A DNA stretch of 64,000 nt from JAHFTW01 sp038046785 (GTDB lineage: Archaea > Thermoplasmatota > E2 > JACPAO01 > JAHFTW01). Within the stretch, counting starts at the first letter, position 1. Every line of letters begins with the position of its first letter. Below are positions 7,613 to 19,000 of this stretch, one piece after another. The translations under genes and the position numbers were made by a program. The notes under the pieces were generated by a model, which did no database searches, was not told the DNA's origin, and saw only the letters and a list, made by a program, of their open reading frames with translations. The DNA is taken from NCBI GenBank assembly GCA_038046785.1, contig JBBSVM010000003.1, positions 124,001 to 188,000 on the forward strand, written 5' to 3'.

Positions 7613-9210
7613 TAGTTCATTCCCCCAGCGGCTTCGCGGCGACCTTTCTGGCCCCAGGCACTCAGGCGGCGGCGGCCGAACTGGTCCACACCGACATTCT
7701 TGGCGGCGGACTGCTGGAACTGGTAGGACTTCTGCACCATGGAGTCGATGCCGCCTGGTTCGTGGGCGAGCGCTGCGGCAAGAGCGGCGAGTTTGACTTT
7801 CGTCTCTTCGCTGGCGGCCTCTTCGACACCCATGAGCTTGTCGAGAATTTTGCGCTCGTCAAGGAAGCGCGTTGTCATCTCGCCTTTGCAGAACGCCTCG
7901 TCCTGGAAGATGACCTGGTGCAGTTCGCGGTTGGTGACGAGGTTGCCGAGATCGTATTCGGCAAGCGCGCGGCGCATCTTGCGAATCGCCTCGGGCCGGT
8001 CGGCGCCATAGCAAATGAGCTTGGCGACCATGGAATCGTAGCTGCTCGGGATGGTGAACCCAGAGTAGAGGTAGGTGTCCACGCGCACGCCGTTGCCGTT
8101 AGGCGGGATGTGGCGGCTGATGGTGCCGGGCGTTGGCATGAACTTGTTCTTCGGGTCCTCGGCGTTGATGCGGCACTCGATGGCCCAGCCGCGGCGGCGC
8201 GCATCGACCCATTTCTGGTCGTAGCCAAGCGGTTCGCCGGCCGCGATGCGGATCTGTTCGCGCACGAGGTCCACGCCGTACACTTGCTCGGTGACCGGGT
8301 GCTCGACCTGGAGGCGTGTGTTGACTTCGTTGAAGTAGAGCTGGCCGCCGCCCGGGGCGTCGGTGTCGAAGAGGAACTCGGCGGTGCCCGCATTCCAGTA
8401 GCCGACTTCTTTGGCGAGCTTGCAGACGGCGGCTCCGACGCGGTCGCGTTCCGAGGCGGGCAGCGCCGGGCTGGGCGCCTCCTCGATGAGTTTCTGGTGG
8501 CGACGCTGCACGGAGCATTCGCGCTCGCCGTAGTGGACGACGTTGCCGTGTTGGTCGGCGAGGAACTGGAACTCGATGTGGCGCGGGCGCTGGATGAATT
8601 TCTCGATGAACACCTCGCCGCGCCCGAAGGCCGACTTGGCTTGGCGCTGCGTCGCCGCGAGAGCAGTGGCGAGCTCGGCTTCCGAGTGGACCACCTGCAT
8701 CCCCATGCCGCCGCCGCCGAAGGCCGCCTTGATGATGACTGGGTAGCCGGTGAGCTTGACGACTTCTTGCGCCTCGGCGAGTGTTGCGACGAACTCGTCC
8801 TTGCCGGGCACGACCGGGACGCCCGCCTTGCGCGCGGCCACCTTGCTGGCAACCTTGTCGCCGAGGATGTCGATGGGCTTGGGGGGCGGGCCGATGAACT
8901 TGATGCCGGCCTTCGCGAGTGCCGTGGCGAACTCGCTGCGCTCAGAGAGGAAGCCGTAGCCCGGGTGGACGGCGTCGGCGCCCACTTTCTGTGCCAACTC
9001 GACGATGGCGGGGATGTTGAGGTAGTTGGATTGGCTCGACTCATTGCCAAGCAGGTACGCTTCGTCGGCGTAGCGAACGTGCGGCGCCTTGGCGTCTTGC
9101 GGGGAATAGATGGCGACGGTCTGGATGCCGAGTTCGCGGGCAGTGCGCATGACACGCAGAGCGATCTCGCCACGATTGGCGACGAGGATTTTCTTGAAGA
9201 GCGGTTTCAT
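7612..9210 (-). CDS. accC: biotin carboxylase subunit of acyl-CoA carboxylase
   Basis: A 532-residue biotin carboxylase (ATP-grasp) that carboxylates biotin on the carrier protein using ATP and bicarbonate. Diagnostic segments are KKILVANRGEIALRVMR at the start, HPGYGFLSE, the glycine-rich loop AFGGGGMGMQVV, and NEVNTRLQVEHPVTE in the active site. At 532 residues it is longer than a bare AccC (about 450): the C-terminal 80 residues form an extra helical tail ending in a basic stretch, possibly for contact with the carrier or carboxyltransferase. It overlaps bioY upstream by 4 bp (ATGA) and the carrier gene by 1 bp. Confidence 0.95.
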   Translation of the reverse strand: MKPLFKKILVANRGEIALRVMRTARELGIQTVAIYSPQDAKAPHVRYADEAYLLGNESSQSNYLNIPAIVELAQKVGADAVHPGYGFLSERSEFATALAKAGIKFIGPPPKPIDILGDKVASKVAARKAGVPVVPGKDEFVATLAEAQEVVKLTGYPVIIKAAFGGGGMGMQVVHSEAELATALAATQRQAKSAFGRGEVFIEKFIQRPRHIEFQFLADQHGNVVHYGERECSVQRRHQKLIEEAPSPALPASERDRVGAAVCKLAKEVGYWNAGTAEFLFDTDAPGGGQLYFNEVNTRLQVEHPVTEQVYGVDLVREQIRIAAGEPLGYDQKWVDARRRGWAIECRINAEDPKNKFMPTPGTISRHIPPNGNGVRVDTYLYSGFTIPSSYDSMVAKLICYGADRPEAIRKMRRALAEYDLGNLVTNRELHQVIFQDEAFCKGEMTTRFLDERKILDKLMGVEEAASEETKVKLAALAAALAHEPGGIDSMVQKSYQFQQSAAKNVGVDQFGRRRLSAWGQKGRREAAGGMN

Positions 9211-10097
9211 GGCTTCACCAGATTGGACGGATTGGATTCAGATTGACCAGATGGGGGAAGGAACGCCGGCACCGCGAGGACGACGAGGGCCGCCTTCAAG
9301 GCGTCGAAGGGCAGGAACACCGTCGAGCCGAGGGCCACGGCGCGCGTCCAGGAGATTCCAAGTGTCGGCGCAAGGACCAGGACGCCGAGCGCGTGGACCA
9401 TGGCAGTGGCGCCGAGCAGGACAATGAAGAGGTCCAAGGCGGGACGGCCGCCAGCGCGACGCAGCAACGCCCAAGCCAGCAGCGGAGCGAGCACCAGGAA
9501 CGCGCCGGCAAACAGCCACGCGGCGTCGGCGCCGGACTGGTAGGCGCCGCCCGAGTCGCCGTCGGCGAACGTTCCGCCCGAGGCGAGGAAGAAGGCGCCG
9601 CCGGCAACGGCGACGAGGATGATAGTGAGAAGCCAAGAGGCGCGGGTGGCGAAGCGCGCGCCCCTTCCTTCGTTGCGAGCGCGAATGTAGGAGCCGACGA
9701 AGAGTGCTGCGAGCGGGAAGCCGAAAAGGTAGCCGGCGGTGAAACCGGTCCCCGCTGCGGCGTCCGGAACAAGGACGCGCCAGCGCTCGGCGGCGAAGAG
9801 GGAGTCGGGGTTGAAGCTGTCCGCGCTGGGGGCGAAAACATGGAGGCCGAGCGCCCCGGCGCCGAGATAGATGAGCATCGATAGGATGCCGTAACGCGGG
9901 CCGAGCATGATGCCTGTGAGGAGGAACCCGACAGGTTGGAAGGTGAGCGGCACCGGCGTCCAAGGCAGGGGGATGCTCAGTTGGGCCAGGAGGGCAGTGA
10001 GGCCGGCGAACCCGAAGGCGGCGCCAACTTTGGCAAGCCACGACGACTCCAGCGCCTGCGCGTAGAGGCGGGCCCGTGCGGTGCGGTACGCGCTCAA
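9207..10097 (-). CDS. bioY: BioY-family biotin transporter (substrate-binding S component)
   Basis: A 296-residue integral membrane protein with the BioY signature: PLTFQPVGFLLTGIMLGPRYG, then LIYLGAGALGLHVFA near the N-terminus, and FLPFDALKAALVVLA near the C-terminus. BioY captures biotin for import, alone or with an ECF ATPase module (none is encoded in this window). It is about 100 residues longer than most BioY proteins because of an insertion (about residues 110-220) with extra hydrophobic segments and a polar loop. Its C-terminal residues (QSESNPSN) are encoded by a GATT-type repeat. Its position inside a biotin-dependent carboxylase operon, with 4-bp overlaps on both sides, supports the assignment. 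Confidence 0.85.
   Translation of the reverse strand: MSAYRTARARLYAQALESSWLAKVGAAFGFAGLTALLAQLSIPLPWTPVPLTFQPVGFLLTGIMLGPRYGILSMLIYLGAGALGLHVFAPSADSFNPDSLFAAERWRVLVPDAAAGTGFTAGYLFGFPLAALFVGSYIRARNEGRGARFATRASWLLTIILVAVAGGAFFLASGGTFADGDSGGAYQSGADAAWLFAGAFLVLAPLLAWALLRRAGGRPALDLFIVLLGATAMVHALGVLVLAPTLGISWTRAVALGSTVFLPFDALKAALVVLAVPAFLPPSGQSESNPSNLVKP
9214..9251. repeat. GATT-type 9-nt repeat at the 3' end of bioY
   Basis: Four 9- to 10-nt units around agatt/ggatt (cagattgga, cggattgga, cagattgac, cagatgg) encode the BioY C-terminal tail. It has the style of the palindromic repeats in the adjacent PKS gene and at the GxxExxY ends, but here the units are mainly direct. Confidence 0.6.
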
Positions 10098-13000
10098 CCC
10101 GCCACCATCGCCTTGCGGTCAAGCTCGGCGGCGCTCACCGCGAGAACCTTGCCATCGAGCATGAAGAACCGCACGCCAACGCGGCCGGTCGGCCCCTCGA
10201 CGGTGGCGCCGCCCGACCCATCCGGGATGACCTGGTGGGCGCGCAGGTCCGCCTTCAGGCCGACGCCGGCGCGCTTGAGAGCGGCTTCTTTGGCGGCCCA
10301 CATGCAGGCCACCTCCGCCTTGGCGTCGGCGGCGGAGAGCAGGTGGCGCAGCTCGTTGACCGAGAAAGCCTCCTCCAGGAAGGCTTGCGGCCGCTCTTCG
10401 ACGGTCTCCAAGTCGATGCCAATGGGAGCGTCGGAGAGGGCGGCCAGGGCGAGTCCGTCCCGGTGCGTGATGCTGAGCTGCAGCCCGGTGTCGGAGCCTT
10501 CGAGGAACAGCCGAGGCTTGCCCTTGTCGTCGCCGCGCACCTCGAAGTCGCGCAGGCTCGTACCGGGATGGGTGTCTACGGCCACTTGTTTGGCGGCGAG
10601 GCGGCCGGCGCGCCATTCGTCGGCCCGCTTGGCGACCGGGAACGCGCCGTGGATGCGAGACTCTTCCAGGCTGAAGTTGGCAGGCTCGCACGCCTTCGAC
10701 TCGACGCGCACCGCGACGATGTGGGCGCGCTCCAGATGGGGCAGCGGGACGTCGGCGACATGGATGCGCAGAGCGTTCGGGGCGTGTGCAGCGCCGCCAT
10801 TGGCTGCGGCACCGGGCGCGCTGGCGCTCCCCGTCGCAACCGGCGCCGAGGCGGGGCCGGTCTCCACCATGCTGAAGCCGGTGAGGCGGACCAGGACTGT
10901 GCCGTCGGAGGCGACCGCTTCCGCGTCGAAGGTGCGGTTGCCGGCCGGGTCGCGACCTGTAGGTTTGGCGCGCAAGCGCACATCGGGCGGCAGGATGGCG
11001 CTGTGCCATGCGACGCGGGCGATGCCGGCTGGGAGGCTCATGCGGTGCTCCGCCGCAAGGGTGCGCAGGCCGCAGGTCTGGAACAGCGCCTCGACCAGCA
11101 TCGGCTCGGCCGCAAACGTAGCAGGCCCGGCACCGAAGTGGGGCTCGGTTGGGTTGCGGAACTGCGCCACCGCCTCGCCATCGAGGGGCCCGGCGAACTC
11201 CAGGACCTGGAAGCTCGGGCCGTGGAAGAAGGGCGGATAGATGCCGCCACGCTTGAGGCGTCGGTCGCAGAGCGGAACCGCCGCGCGGGGTGCAGTGGCG
11301 GGGACGGCCAAAGTGAGGGTCGCCTCGAAGTGCAGCTTCGGCTCGCCGACCGGCTTGCCGTCGGGGCCGTGGAATTGGCTGGTGAGCCGGCACGCCACCT
11401 TGACCTCCTTGCCCTCGAGCCGGGTCGCGGTGAGGATGCCGCGCTGCGGTGTCGCCTTGAGCTGCTTGAGCGGCAGGGCGAATCGGACATTCTCCGCCGC
11501 GACGACGCGGTGGTCGGCGGGGGCAAGAAGGAGCGCCGCCTCAGCGAACGCCTCGAGTCCGAAGACACCGGGAAGGTAGGGCACGCCGTCCACTTTGTGG
11601 TCGGCAAGGCCGGAGTCGCGCGCCTGATCCACGATGACGGTGGCGGTGAGGCTCTTGTCGGGGACGATGGAATCGATGGATGAGAGCAGGCGGAAGCGTT
11701 CCCCTTTCTCGGTGAGGACCTGGTTGGCCACCTCGACGGCGAGGTCGAATCCCTTCTCGACCACTTGGCCGTCCGCGTCGATGGCGCCAAGCGTTCCCGC
11801 AACCACCGATTCGCGGATGCCGGGCTGGGCCAGCTCCGCGAGGAAGTGGCGCACGCCCTCGGCGGTCGGGATGGGCGTCACGCCAGAGGCGTGCATGATC
11901 TGCAGGATGCTTCCCTTCGTCGCCATGCCCACTTCGCCCCACGGCCCCCACGCAATGGTGGTGCCGACGAGGCATTTGCGGCGCGCAGCCTCCTGTTTCA
12001 CGGCCTTGGCGAGGTACTCGTTGGCGGCGGAATAGTCGGTCTGGCCGATGTTGCCAAAGCGGCCAGCCACCGAGCCGAAGGCGACGAGGAAGCTGAGTTT
12101 GTCGTCGCGGGTTGCCGCCATGAGGGCATCCCAGCCTTTCGCCTTGACATTGAAGACGGAATCGAACTGGGCGCGCTCCTTGGAGGCGAGGTCCTTGCTA
12201 ATCTCCAGGCCGGCCGCGTGGATGACGCCGTCGATGCGGCCGAACTGGGCGCGCGCGAACGTGACCGCCTCGGCGACCGCTTTCGCATCGGCGACATCGA
12301 CGGGGGCGTAGATGACCGTGGCACCGAGGGCCTGGAGCCGCTCCAGGTTGCGGTGGACTTCCGCCGCTTTCTGCTTGGGCGCGAGGGCCTTCTGGATGGT
12401 GACCGGAGTGACCTTCTCGCCGCGCGTTTTGAGGTCGGCAACAAGAGTGGTCTCCAACGCTTTCCAACCGGCTGCATCGAGCGCTGCGAGGGCTGCTGCG
12501 TCAGAGGTCAGCTCGGTGCGGCCAAGCAACAGGAGGTTGGGATTCTGCGCTGCGAGGGCGGCCAGCAACTCCACGGTGATGCCCTGCGCTCCGCCCGAGA
12601 CGACCAGGCTCTTGCGCTCGACATCGAGCTCTGCGGCAGGCAATTCCTGCGGCGCGACCTCGACGATGAAGCGGGCGCCGTCGCGGCCGTATGCGACCTC
12701 TGTGCGCTTGCCGCCGCGCGTCAGTTCGGCGAGGAGTTTCTTGGAGGCGTCGCCCGCCTCGGGGTGGATGTCCACCACTTTGACGACCGCTTGCGGCAGC
12801 TCCTTCTTGATGGCCTTGCCAAGCCCCGCGAGGGCGGCCATTCCAGCGTCGCGGACATGGTGCAGGCCGTGCGAGCCGTCCTGCCGCGTCACGACGAGGA
12901 CGAACGTCCCCTCGGTAAGGCTTGCGCGGTGGAGTTTGGCAGCGTCGAAGAGCGGGCCGCAGCGCTCGAGCGCGGTCAAGCCGTTGCGGGAAGCGACCGC

Positions 13001-16000
13001 GACGAGGCCGACCGGAACCTGGCCGGAGGCGAGTTGATGGAGCGGGTTGAACCCTGCCGCCGTGAGGGCGTCGGCGATGTGGTTGTCGGGGTCGCCCAGC
13101 AGAAGGACCGGGCCGGGGCGCAGCGTGTTCGGTTCGCTGGGAAGGTCCTGGGGACGAACCTGCGGGATGCGGCGGAGAATGACGCCGGAACTGTCCACCG
13201 ATTTTGCCGATGGTAGCGATGTCGGCATCTGCGAAATCGGTGCAATCGGTGGCTGGGCAGGGGCGGCAACGGGCGCACTGTTCTGCAGGACAAAGCCGGC
13301 GACCTTGCGCAGCGTGGGGTAGTCCTTGATTTGCAGCCCCTCGGCAAGCGGGATGTTGTAGGCGGTGCGCACCTCGCCAAAGAGTTCCGCTTGCTTCACC
13401 GTGTCAATGCCCAAATCCGCCTCCATGTCGAGGTCGGGCTCCAGCATCTCGGCGGGGTAGCCGGTCTTGGCGGCAACGAGGTCGATGACTTTGCGCAGGA
13501 CGGCAGCTTCGTCGCGGCCGCCGCCGGACGGAGTCGCAGATTTCACAGATTCGCTCTGCTTGTGAACTGCTGGGCTCTGCGCAATCTGCGGAATCTGAGA
13601 CAGAGCCGGGGCAGGAGGCGTCGGTGCGACCCCGCCGATGCGGCTCTGCATGTACCCGGCCACTTTTGCAAGAGTCGGGTAGTCCTTGATCTGCACCGAC
13701 TGGTCGGCAGCGATGCCGTAATGCTCGCGCAGCAGACCGAAGATTTCCGCCTGCTTCACCGTGTCAATGCCCAGGTCCGCCTCCATGTCGAGGTTGGGGT
13801 CGAGCAGGTCTTTCGGGTAGCCGGTCTTCTCAGCGACCACTTGGATGAGTTTGTCGAGGACATCGCCCGACGCCGCGACGGGAGCCGCCGGAGTCGCAGA
13901 TTTCACAGATGGCGCAGAAACGGGAGTCTGCGGATTCTGCGGCATCTGCGGTTGGGTGAGCGTCGGAGTGGAGCCGCCTGCGGTCCGGGCCTGCATGTAG
14001 GCCGCGACCTTGGCGAGCGTGTTGTAGTCCTTGATCTGCACCGACTGGTCGGCCGCGATGCCGTAATGCTCCCGCAGCAAACCGAAGATTTCCGCCTGCT
14101 TCACCGTGTCAATGCCCAGGTCCGCCTCCATGTCGAGGTTGGGGTCGAGCAGGTCTTTCGGGTAGCCGGTCTTCTCGGCGACGACTGCGATGAGTTTCTC
14201 CAGGACCTGTGCGACCGTGGCGCCGCCCGACGACGGAGCCGCAGATTTCGCAGATGGCGCAGAAACGGTCTGCGGAGTCTGCGTCATCTGCGGTTTGGGC
14301 GTCGGTGCCGCAATCGGTTCGGCCGCCTTTGCCTTGCGAACCGGGGCGCCCTGGTCGACGATGCGCAGCGTGCGGTTCACCACTTCCGTCTTGGCGCCCG
14401 GCAGGCCGGAGACCTCGCCGAGCCAGACCGTGTTGCGGCCAGCGTCCGCGATGCGTTCCGACTCCTTGGCGACAAGTTCCGTGAGACTCATCGCGACCTG
14501 GCTGCCAAAGCCCGCGGCAAGACGCAGCGCGAAGCGGAGGTTGCTGTAGCTGCCGCCCTTGCTGAGGTTGAGGTCGCCCAGTTCCGGGTCGGGGTCGCGG
14601 AAGTTGGCGATGGGGGGCAACAATCCGCGCTGCAGGCACTTGAGAACTATGGCGTCCTCGATGCCGGCGCCCTGCGGGTGGCCGGTGAAGCCCTTCGTGT
14701 TCGCGACGACGACCTGGTTCGCCTGGGCGCCAAACGCGGCGCGCAGGGCGGCAATCTCCGCCGACGCCGAGCCGCCGCGCGCTGGCGTGTAGGTCTCGTG
14801 CGACATGAACACGGTCTGCGCCGCGATGGTGGCCGGGGCGATGCCGTAGCGCGCCGCCGCGGAGGCAAGGAGCGCGGTCATCTCGCCGGCGATGTGCTCG
14901 ACGTCGAGGCGGGAGCCGTGGAAGGCGGAGTTGCTGACGCGCGTGGCAAGGAGCCGGGCGATGGGGCGCATGCCGCGCTTGGCGCACTCGGGCGTGGCTT
15001 CGAGGACGAGGCCGACGGCGCCCATGCCGACAATCATGCCGTGGCGGCGCTTGTCGAACGGCAGTGCCGCCTCCTTGACGTCCGCCTTCGTGGTGGCGGC
15101 GCCGGAAGCGAGGAAGCCGGAGCCAATCCACTCGAACATGGCATCCGAGGTGACGTCGTCGGCACCGACGACGAGGACGCGGCGGGCGCGGCCGGTGCGA
15201 ATCCAATCTTCGGCGATGGCGATGGCTTGCGTGGTGCTGGCACAGGCAGCGTTGACCTGCGTGTTGGGACCACGCGCGCCGATGAACTGCGCGAGCTGAC
15301 TGTGTCCCATGGAGAGCACGTTGAACAGGAACTTGCGGTTGAACTCGTAGCGCGCCGCGCTCGATTCCGCGATGGTCGTGCCAGAGCCTTGGAACTCGCG
15401 GTCGAAGAGCGATTGCAGCCGCTCGCGGGAGGCCGCATCGGTGACGGCGCCCAGGAGCTCGTTGTAGAGGCCATTCAGCTCGCTGCGGGTGCGGCCAGAG
15501 TATTTGTCGGCGAGGTAGCGGCTGACGTCGCGCAGAAGGTTGTCGTAGCCTGGGAAGGCGCTCGCGAAGATGATGCCAGTCTCATCGCGCAGCGATTCGG
15601 GAAGCTTCCACTCCTTCGGCAGCCAACCGCCCTGGCTGGTGGCCAAGTAGGTGCGCTGGAGCGGGATGCCCGCGTCGCGCAGCGCCTCGAGTCCTGCAGC
15701 GATGGCGTACTGGAAGGTGCGGTCGAGCGACTCGGCGAGCTCTTTGCCGACGCCGTACGATTCAACGTCGAAGCCGCCGCGCTGGCCAGCGAGCTGGATG
15801 ACCTGCGCCACATCCTGGATGGCTTGGAACTGCGCCGAGCCATCGATTCCCTTGACGAGGCGGACGATGTTCTTGTCCGCAAGCTTCGCTCGCTCGTCTT
15901 CCGGCAGGACGTCGATGAGATTCTCGCCGCGAATGATGCGGTCCCAGTTGCCCTCGTCGAAGAGGGGGTGGCCGCGCCCGGGGAGTCCGACGCTGATGCC

Positions 16001-19000
16001 TGAGATGCCAATGTCGTCGAGGCTGAACCCGAAGGCTGCGAGGCGGCGCTTGACCTCGGCATCGACGTCGCCCGACGGTGTCGCAGATTTCGCAGATGGC
16101 GCAGAAACGGTCTGCGAACTCTGCGTCATCAGCGGTTGAGCGGTCGTCGTGCGGCCGCCGCGGATCTCGTCGACGGCGCGGCGCAGCTCGGCAACCTGGC
16201 GCGCCAGGTCTCCCACATCGCTCGCTGCTTGTGTTGCGACCGCGCTGGGTTGGCGCTGGAATGCCGCCGCCGGGTTGCGGAAGGAGGCCGTGTAGACGCC
16301 GGGGTCGGCGAGGTCGGGAAGCGTAGGCTTGAAGCCCCAGGCGCCAAGGAACGCGAAAAGTTCGTTGGCGTGCGTGACGCCGCCCTTCTTCGGGTGGTTG
16401 CTGCCGATGGCAACAGCATCCGGTTTCTCCTTGAGGATGTCGCGGACGAAGTTGGTAAGCGCGAGCTTGGGGCCAACCTCGACGAAGGTGCGGACACCTT
16501 CGGCGTACATGCGCTCGATGATGCCGATCCACTCGACCGGGCTCGCAACCTGGGTGGCGAGGTTGTCGCGAATCCAGTCCGGGTCGTCCTGGTAGGGCTC
16601 GGTGCCGACGTTGGAGAGAACGCGCACTTTGGGCGCCTTCACATCGAGGCGTCCGAGCACCCGGCGCAGCGGCTTCGAGGCGGGGGCGACGATGGCGCTG
16701 TGGAATGCGGCGCTGACGGGGAGGTATTGCGCTTGGAGGCCCTTCGCGGTGAGGAGTTTGACCGCTTCGTCGACACCCTTCGAGGAGCCGGCGATGACGG
16801 TCTGGCTTGGGCAGTTTTTGTTGGCGGGGATGACGTACTCCGTCATGCCTTGAAGCGCGGACTCGACCGCGTGCCAATCGGCGCTGACGCTTGCCATCTT
16901 GCCAAGGTCTGGCACTTCGACGTGCGCCATCTCGCGGCCGCGTGCCGCAACCGCGTGCAGAGCGTCGCTGAAGGTGAGGACGCCGGCGGCGACGAGAGCG
17001 CCGTACTCGCCGAGGCTGTGGCCCGCCACGATGTGCGGTTCGATGCCCCATTGGCGCAGCAGACGCAGGAGCGCAACGTCGGCGGCGAGGACTGCCGGCT
17101 GCGTGTATTCGGTGAGTTGGAGTTTTTTGTCGCTGGCCGCCTGCGCCTCCGGCGTGTCGGGTGTCGGCCAGAGAATGTCCGTGAGCTTGACGCCGCCCAG
17201 TTCCGAGATGAGCGCCTGGTCGGCCTCCTCGAACGTGTTGCGCACGACCTCGTATTTCTGCGCCAGGTCGCGCAGCATGTTGACGTACTGCGTGCCTTGG
17301 CCGGGGAACAAGAAGGCGACCTTGCCCTGCGGCGCGCCCTTGTTGATGAAGACGCCCTGGTTGAAGGAGAGCCGTGCAGCGGCGGGGTTGGTTGCGGCCT
17401 TCTGCGCCTGCTCCAGTTTCTTGCCAATCTCGTCCAGGCTTGCGACGGTGATGCCGACACGCGCGGAGCCGGCAACGCCCGCCTGGGTCGGCGGAGCGAG
17501 GAGGTCGCGCAGCCGTGCACCTTGACCGGTTGCGGCGAAGGGCGCGGAGCTGACCATCAACTTCGCAGCAACTTGCGGCGCCGTGGCGGCGTCGAGGACG
17601 AGCGGTTCCGCTTCGAGGGCGGCGGCGCGGCTCATGTGCGCCTGGAAAGCTGCGGTGTCGAGCATGGGAGCGGATTCCACAGATTGTACGGACGATTTTC
17701 CAGATTGCGCTGTTCGGGCTTTGAGGCGGCCTGGGATGTGCTCTTCGAGGACGATGTGGAAGTTGGTGCCGCCGAACCCGAAGCTGCTGACCGCGGCGCG
17801 GCGCGGTGTGCCCTCGGGGCGCGGCCACGGCGTCGCGGCGGTGTTGACCTTGAACGGCGAGGTGGCCCACTCGATGCGCGGGTTGAGCGTCTGGACGTTG
17901 ATGCTGGGAGGCAGGATGCCCTGCTGCAGGGCGAGCGCCGCCTTGAGGACGCCCGCGGCGCCGGCGGCAGCCTTGAGGTGACCGATGTTGCCTTTGACGG
18001 AGCCGACCGCGATGGCTCCAGGGCGCAGCGGCGTCTTGCTGATGGTGGCGAACGCTTCCTGCACGGAGGTGAGCTCGACCGGGTCGCCCACGGGCGTGCT
18101 GGTGCCGTGCGCCTCGAGAAGGCCAAGGCTCGCGGGCTCGACGGCAGCGTCCTCGTAGGCGCGCAGAACCGCCTTGACCTGGCCCGCCGGGTTGGGTGCG
18201 GTGATGCCCTTACCCTTGCCGTCCGAGGAGGCGCCGATGCCGCGCACCACCGCAACAATCGTGTCGCCGTCGCGCTCGGCATCCGCCAATCGCTTGAGGA
18301 GGAACATGGCGCAGCCTTCGCCCATGACGAAGCCGTTGGCTCCGGCGTCGAAGGGACGCGACCCGTCGGGGGAGAGTGCGCCGATCTTGCTGAACTGGAT
18401 GTAGGAGCTGACGTCCATGCTGCGGTCGGAACCGCCCCACAGGACGAGGTCTGCGTCGCGGTCCTGCAGCGTCTTCACGGCGGCGTCGAGGGCGGCGAAC
18501 GAGGAGGCGCAGGCGGCGTCGGTGGTGAAGTTCTTGCCCGACAGGTCGAAGAGGTTGGCGATGCGGCCCGCCACCACGTTGGACAAGGAGCCAGGCATGG
18601 TGTCCTCGGTGATGGGGATGAGCCCATGCTTGAACTGCGCCTCAGCCCCGCCCAAGATGGCGTCCTGCTGCGCCTTCGGAAGAGACTGGAAGTCGGGGTT
18701 GGCGCGGACGGCCGCCGCCGCTTCGGGCCAATAGACGCGGCGGCTGGTCTGCTTCTGCAACTCGCCACCCATGGCGTTGCCGAGGATGATGGCGCACCGG
18801 CTGCGGTCGAAATCGCGCCCCTCGTCGCCCTTGAGCCCAGTTTTGTAGCCGGCGTGCTTGAGCGCCTGCCGCGTCGCGGCGAGCGCCCAGCGCTGCACCG
18901 GGTCAATCTGCGCCACCGTCGTGGGCGGCATGCGGTAGTCGAGGCCATTGAAGGCGTCGTTGAGGACGAAGCCGCCAATCTTGGCGTAGGTCTTGTCGGG

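Noticed and set aside
13895..14300. Repeat-containing linkers as intein or frameshift
   Set aside because: Frame is continuous through all copies and no intein splice residues or homing-endonuclease motifs appear; the inserts are short palindromes.
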